Of a stretch of DNA of 64,000 nt, positions 61,192-64,000 are shown piece after piece. Each line of letters starts with the position of its first letter. Within the stretch, counting starts at the first letter, position 1. The notes under the pieces were generated by a model. The model saw nothing but the letters and a program-made list of their open reading frames with translations, did not search any database and had not been told where the DNA came from. Origin of the DNA: Streptococcus ovis DSM 16829 (lineage in GTDB: Bacteria; Bacillota; Bacilli; Lactobacillales; Streptococcaceae); the NCBI RefSeq assembly GCF_000380125.1, contig NZ_KB904562.1:236289-300288 (forward strand). The letters are read 5' to 3'. The translations under genes and the position numbers were made by a program.

Positions 61192-61356
61192 ATGACAAAA
61201 CGAGAACAACAGTCGCGTGAATTGGTATTAAGAGAAATCATGCATTCACAAAATGCGACAAGGAGCAAAGCACGTTTAATTTTGAAGGAACTAGAGGAAT
61301 TCGGCTTACTTCGGTTTTCTGATACCGGCCATCTTATGTTGAAAGTGGGTGCTTGA
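61192..61356 (+). CDS. Small helical protein before repA
   Basis: A 54-residue, basic, helix-rich protein (REQQSRELVLREIMHSQNAT, KARLILKELEEFGLLRF) with the look of a winged-helix or regulatory mini-protein. AAAGGAGTTAATT precedes the ATG. Its stop is one base before the repA start, so it is translationally coupled to the initiator and might control it. Confidence 0.6.
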   Translation: MTKREQQSRELVLREIMHSQNATRSKARLILKELEEFGLLRFSDTGHLMLKVGA

Positions 61357-61357
61357 C

Positions 61358-62377
61358 ATGAAACGTATTTCCGCAAGGCAAGTTCAATCAAGTGAACGAT
61401 TTTATAGAATACCAAAAATATTTGTTGAATCACCACTCTACAAACCGATGAGTACAGATGCTAAATTCACATATGCTATCTTGAAAGACCGTTTTGAATT
61501 ATCTCTTAGAAATAATTGGATTGATAAAAATGGAGATGTCTATCTGATTTATACAGTTACTGAACTCCAAGAAATTTTAGGATATGGTAATAAGAAAGTT
61601 ATCAAACTGAAAAAGGAACTTCAAGAGTATGGTTTATTAGAAGAAGTTCGTCAAGGTTTGAATAAGCCTAATTTACTGTACTTGGGAAATGTTGAATGCT
61701 CTACTGAAGAAATTCACTCTAAACCTTTAACTTCAGCGGAAGTGTCAAAACGACACTTCCAGAAAAAGCAAGGAAGTGTGAAAATGACACGTCAAAAAAT
61801 GTCAAAACGACACGCTAATGATACTGAGAATAGTGAGACTGAATTATCTAACGATACTAATCGATACCAGGACGAGAACCCATTATCCACTCTATCAGAT
61901 TCTGAAGCTTTCCAAATGGGCCAACATGGTTTTCTCTCTGCCCAAACTATCCAGAGACTCAGTCTCTTTGGCAAAGAAGCAAAACTCCTTGAAAACAAAA
62001 TCTACCAAGCCAAGCGTCAGGTTGAAAAAGACTATAGTCATCTCTTAAATCATCAAGAAATAATTTACGGTGAAGTCTGGTCGCAGGAACTGGAACGAGA
62101 AGTGGACAAACTTATCTTCAAAATCAAAACTGGTGAACATGAAGGAAAGCCAATTAAAAACATTCCTGGCTATTTCTATAAGATGATGGTGCATTTCTGG
62201 AAGATGGCTTTACTGATTGAAAAAGAACAAGGATTTATAGCTCTATCACATCAAAGTGACTATGCTAAGTCATTCCCTGAAGAATGTCCAAGTTTAATTG
62301 GCTATTATTATCCAGATAGACTACCAGAAACGAGACTGGATCGATATTTAGCAGACAAGATAGAATTGGAGGGATAG
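61358..62377 (+). CDS. repA: RepA_N-type replication initiator
   Basis: A 339-residue protein whose N-terminal 115 residues match the RepA_N domain (YRIPKIFVESPLYKPMSTDAK, YAILKDRFELSLRNNWIDKNG, ILGYGNKKVIKLKKELQEYG), a winged-helix initiator domain common on plasmids and large streptococcal ICEs. The middle is disordered and lysine-rich, and the C-terminal part is helical. It would allow autonomous replication of the excised element. ATG at 61358 is chosen by coupling to the preceding gene. Confidence 0.85.
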   Translation: MKRISARQVQSSERFYRIPKIFVESPLYKPMSTDAKFTYAILKDRFELSLRNNWIDKNGDVYLIYTVTELQEILGYGNKKVIKLKKELQEYGLLEEVRQGLNKPNLLYLGNVECSTEEIHSKPLTSAEVSKRHFQKKQGSVKMTRQKMSKRHANDTENSETELSNDTNRYQDENPLSTLSDSEAFQMGQHGFLSAQTIQRLSLFGKEAKLLENKIYQAKRQVEKDYSHLLNHQEIIYGEVWSQELEREVDKLIFKIKTGEHEGKPIKNIPGYFYKMMVHFWKMALLIEKEQGFIALSHQSDYAKSFPEECPSLIGYYYPDRLPETRLDRYLADKIELEG

Positions 62378-62379
62378 AT

Positions 62380-62541
62380 ATGCTACAGGATGAATTTAAA
62401 CCTATTCCTCATAAAGTCTTAACGATTGGTCGTAGTCCTAAAGAAAGTGTGATTGCCATTCCTAAAGCTAACTTTGCCCTTAGCCCACGCTGGGTTAAGA
62501 AAATCACCTATAAAGTGAAAGGGGGTGTATTAGGTGACTAA
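62380..62541 (+). CDS. Small basic protein after repA
   Basis: A 53-residue basic protein (FKPIPHKVLTIGRSPKESV, ALSPRWVKKITYKVKGG). GAGGGATAG precedes the ATG. It overlaps the next gene by eight bases. No family recognised; plasmid copy control is only a guess from position. Confidence 0.5.
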   Translation: MLQDEFKPIPHKVLTIGRSPKESVIAIPKANFALSPRWVKKITYKVKGGVLGD

Positions 62542-62797
62542 ACCAGTTTCAAACCGATTGAAGGAACTGCGGAAACAAGCTGGATTAACCCAGGAAGAGT
62601 TATCTCAAAAAGTTGGTGTTATCCGCAAAACTGTCTCGAATTGGGAGCGGGGATTTAGCCGTATCAACCCTGAGTCTGCGGAACAACTCGCTAAGTATTT
62701 CCAGGTTTCTATCGGTTATTTGCTTGGTGTCAGTAACGACAGAAAGGCTGCCAGTTCGGATTTAAGCTACTGGATTGCGTATAAACAGAAATACTAG
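62534..62797 (+). CDS. XRE-family regulator
   Basis: An 87-residue helix-turn-helix protein (LKELRKQAGLTQEELSQKVG, TVSNWERGFSRIN) starting at GTG inside the previous gene, with AAAGGGGG just upstream. It probably controls the repA-region genes or element excision. Confidence 0.8.
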   Translation: MTKPVSNRLKELRKQAGLTQEELSQKVGVIRKTVSNWERGFSRINPESAEQLAKYFQVSIGYLLGVSNDRKAASSDLSYWIAYKQKY

Positions 62798-62816
62798 GTG
62801 GAAAGAGGGAACAACT

Positions 62817-63047
62817 ATGGCGATGCTACATGTTGAATGTAACTCCTGTGGGGCATTTTCAGCGTTGAGAGGTTGGATTGAACCAGAGGATTTAGTAGGA
62901 ACGATATGGGAAGGATTTACTGAGGACCAAATTAAAAAAGCAGAAAAAGAAGATCCACTAATTTTTGAAGGGTTAGATCCGTGGGATAAATTTATTGAAA
63001 ATCCAGTTTGTAATGAGTGTGGTTCTGATAAAGTGATCAGTTATTGA
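62817..63047 (+). CDS. Small zinc-finger-like protein
   Basis: A 76-residue acidic protein with two CxxC pairs, CNSCG near residue 7 and CNECG near 68, which may bind one zinc between N- and C-termini. The start at 62817 is behind AAAGAGGGAAC; a longer frame from 62775 overlaps the previous gene. Function unknown. Confidence 0.6.
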   Translation: MAMLHVECNSCGAFSALRGWIEPEDLVGTIWEGFTEDQIKKAEKEDPLIFEGLDPWDKFIENPVCNECGSDKVISY

Positions 63048-63404
63048 AGAAGAAAGTAGTATAAAAAATCGATATTTTCCCTTACTTTCTCTCTCAAATA
63101 CACGTGGATTTTAAGCAGTGATCAAGTTTAGACCTTAGCATGTCATTAAACTGCTTGGCCTTTGAAAACTGAATACAAGGCTTGTCCCAATCAGCGTGAC
63201 TATGGATAAAAGAAAAATGGGGGCGAGTAGCTAGCTAGAAAAGGATATCTAGCCCAGTCACATGACGAAAAGGCATACTTACAGAGTATAAGCTAAAGGA
63301 GTTTGCGGTTTCTAGACTATAAACCGTGTGTACAAAATACCGATAGGAAACTACGGTTTTCTACAGCACGGCGTAATTCGCCTTTCAACTTCAAGGAGAA
63401 ATCT
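63048..63404. other. Gene-free 357-bp region with nested inverted repeats
   Basis: No supported gene is seen. GTGACT (63196-63201)/AGTCAC (63256-63261) enclose GCTAG/CTAGC (63234-63253). CGGTTT/AAACCG (63306-63326) forms another hairpin. These could be a regulatory leader or a replication or transfer origin of the second element. A longer in-frame extension of the downstream gene to 63303 is not used because its ribosome site is at 63393. Confidence 0.5.
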
Positions 63405-63701
63405 ATGATAGATGAAACACAAACAGTCCGCCTAAGGGACTTAAGAAACTTAGGAAAACAAGGAGGTGTAACAGCTCGCTTGGACGATGGAACAGAACTA
63501 CTCCTAAAGCCTGACTTTGCCATAAAAAAAACAAAAGGCTATGTGGATGGTCGCTTAAGGGATGTAGAGTTTCACTTGTCCTATAAAAACATTTACAGCC
63601 AAATTCGCACCCTCAAAAAAGGAAACTCTCTTGTAGCTCGAAAAGTTAGAAGTCCGTCTGGCTTTGAACTTCGACTAACAGGAAGAGGTTATAGGAGGTA
63701 A
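63405..63701 (+). CDS. Hypothetical basic protein of the second element
   Basis: A 98-residue basic protein with many K/R residues and strand-like segments (ARLDDGTELLLKPDFAIKKT, GYVDGRLRDVEFHLSY). AAGGAGAAATCT precedes the ATG. Its stop lies three bases before the next gene. No family recognised. Confidence 0.6.
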   Translation: MIDETQTVRLRDLRNLGKQGGVTARLDDGTELLLKPDFAIKKTKGYVDGRLRDVEFHLSYKNIYSQIRTLKKGNSLVARKVRSPSGFELRLTGRGYRR

Positions 63702-63704
63702 CTG

Positions 63705-64000
63705 ATGAAACTGAAAAAACTTATATGTGGATTGTTGGTTGCTCAGCTATTGTCCATGCATCAAATGGCCCGGGCAAATGATGCTGTTCCTGAAAGTTCT
63801 GAACTTGGTGTCCAGGTAGTGTATCGCCTGTACAATCCTATTCTCAAAGAACACCTCTTTACTACAGATCAAAATGAGTACCAGGTCTTACCAAGACATG
63901 GTTGGAAACAAGAAGGTATTGCTTGGTATGCCCCTTCTCAAAATGGAACGAAGGTAACTCGTCTATACAGTAAGGTAACTAAGAAGCACCTCTATACCTT
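63705..64000 (+). CDS. Secreted protein with DUF5648-like repeats (partial, runs past the window)
   Basis: At least 98 residues. A signal peptide (KKLICGLLVAQLLSMHQMARA) is followed by VYRLYNPILKEHLFTTDQNEYQ and GWKQEGIAWYAPSQNGTKVTRLYS, the repeat pattern of DUF5648 found in secreted and surface enzymes of streptococci. AGGAGGTAACTG precedes the ATG. The rest, possibly an enzymatic domain, lies outside the window. Confidence 0.75.
   Translation, partial: MKLKKLICGLLVAQLLSMHQMARANDAVPESSELGVQVVYRLYNPILKEHLFTTDQNEYQVLPRHGWKQEGIAWYAPSQNGTKVTRLYSKVTKKHLYT

Overview
The window is a low-GC Firmicute chromosome, almost certainly a Streptococcus. This rests on the rapZ-yvcK-whiA operon, rplS with its own leader, divergent pepQ/ccpA, the glycolipid glycosyltransferase pair after ccpA, strong AAAGGAG-type ribosome sites, and YSIRK-like and LPXTG surface-protein signals. 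A S. suis-like species is possible, but I cannot fix the species from sequence alone.

Layout. (1) 1-7632 is core chromosome: the end of an unknown gene, a WYL regulator, an iron-type alcohol dehydrogenase, ridA, rapZ-yvcK-whiA, rplS, and a TIM-barrel gene whose promoter carries a long palindrome. (2) 7633-7704 is tRNA-Arg(CCU). Its 3' end is the left attachment site of an integrative and conjugative element (ICE) spanning 7694-36282, about 28.6 kb, bounded by the 13-bp repeat TGCAGGGGAGATA. (3) 36283-42083 holds the displaced tRNA terminator, a LytTR/GHKL two-component system, and a membrane-anchored permuted GH3 glycosidase preceded by LytTR-type direct repeats. (4) 42243-54900 is an L-rhamnoside locus: GH78 rhamnosidase, GH2 enzyme, GPH sugar transporter, lactaldehyde reductase, AraC regulator, rhaB, rhaA, rhaD. 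(5) 54963-60298 holds pepQ, ccpA, two glycolipid glycosyltransferases and a membrane protein. (6) From about 60300 to the end is the beginning of a second mobile region with a RepA_N-type initiator, small genes, an XRE regulator and a secreted repeat protein cut by the window edge.

The ICE belongs to the Tn916/ICESt3 superfamily. It has a MazF/PemK-type toxin-antitoxin pair, an ImmA/ImmR module, two further XRE repressors with two distinct operator pairs, a gene-free structured-RNA region with overlapping divergent promoters, and a cluster of unknown genes ending in a class A sortase. Two large LPXTG proteins follow (a GbpC-domain adhesin and a glycerophosphodiesterase). Then come two DUF961 proteins, a TcpA/FtsK coupling ATPase, an oriT-like structured region, a MobT relaxase, leading-region genes (some ArdA-like), a small LPXTG protein, the TcpC/TcpE/VirB4/VirB6/CwlT mating machinery, a DUF4160 pair, a lipoprotein lying between duplicated terminator segments, a DUF771-type putative excisionase and a tyrosine integrase.

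In the rhamnose locus, GH78 would free L-rhamnose, RhaA/RhaB/RhaD would split it to DHAP and L-lactaldehyde, and FucO would reduce lactaldehyde to propanediol. A 15-bp motif, CTGTAAATTTGATAC, sits upstream of both fucO and the rhaB/araC divergent region and is the likely AraC-regulator site. cre-like sites link several of these promoters to the ccpA gene also present here. The least-explained parts are the ICE's structured RNA region (12330-12715), its dual repressor switch, its unknown sortase-linked cluster, and two genes whose best ribosome site points to a non-AUG AT-type start.
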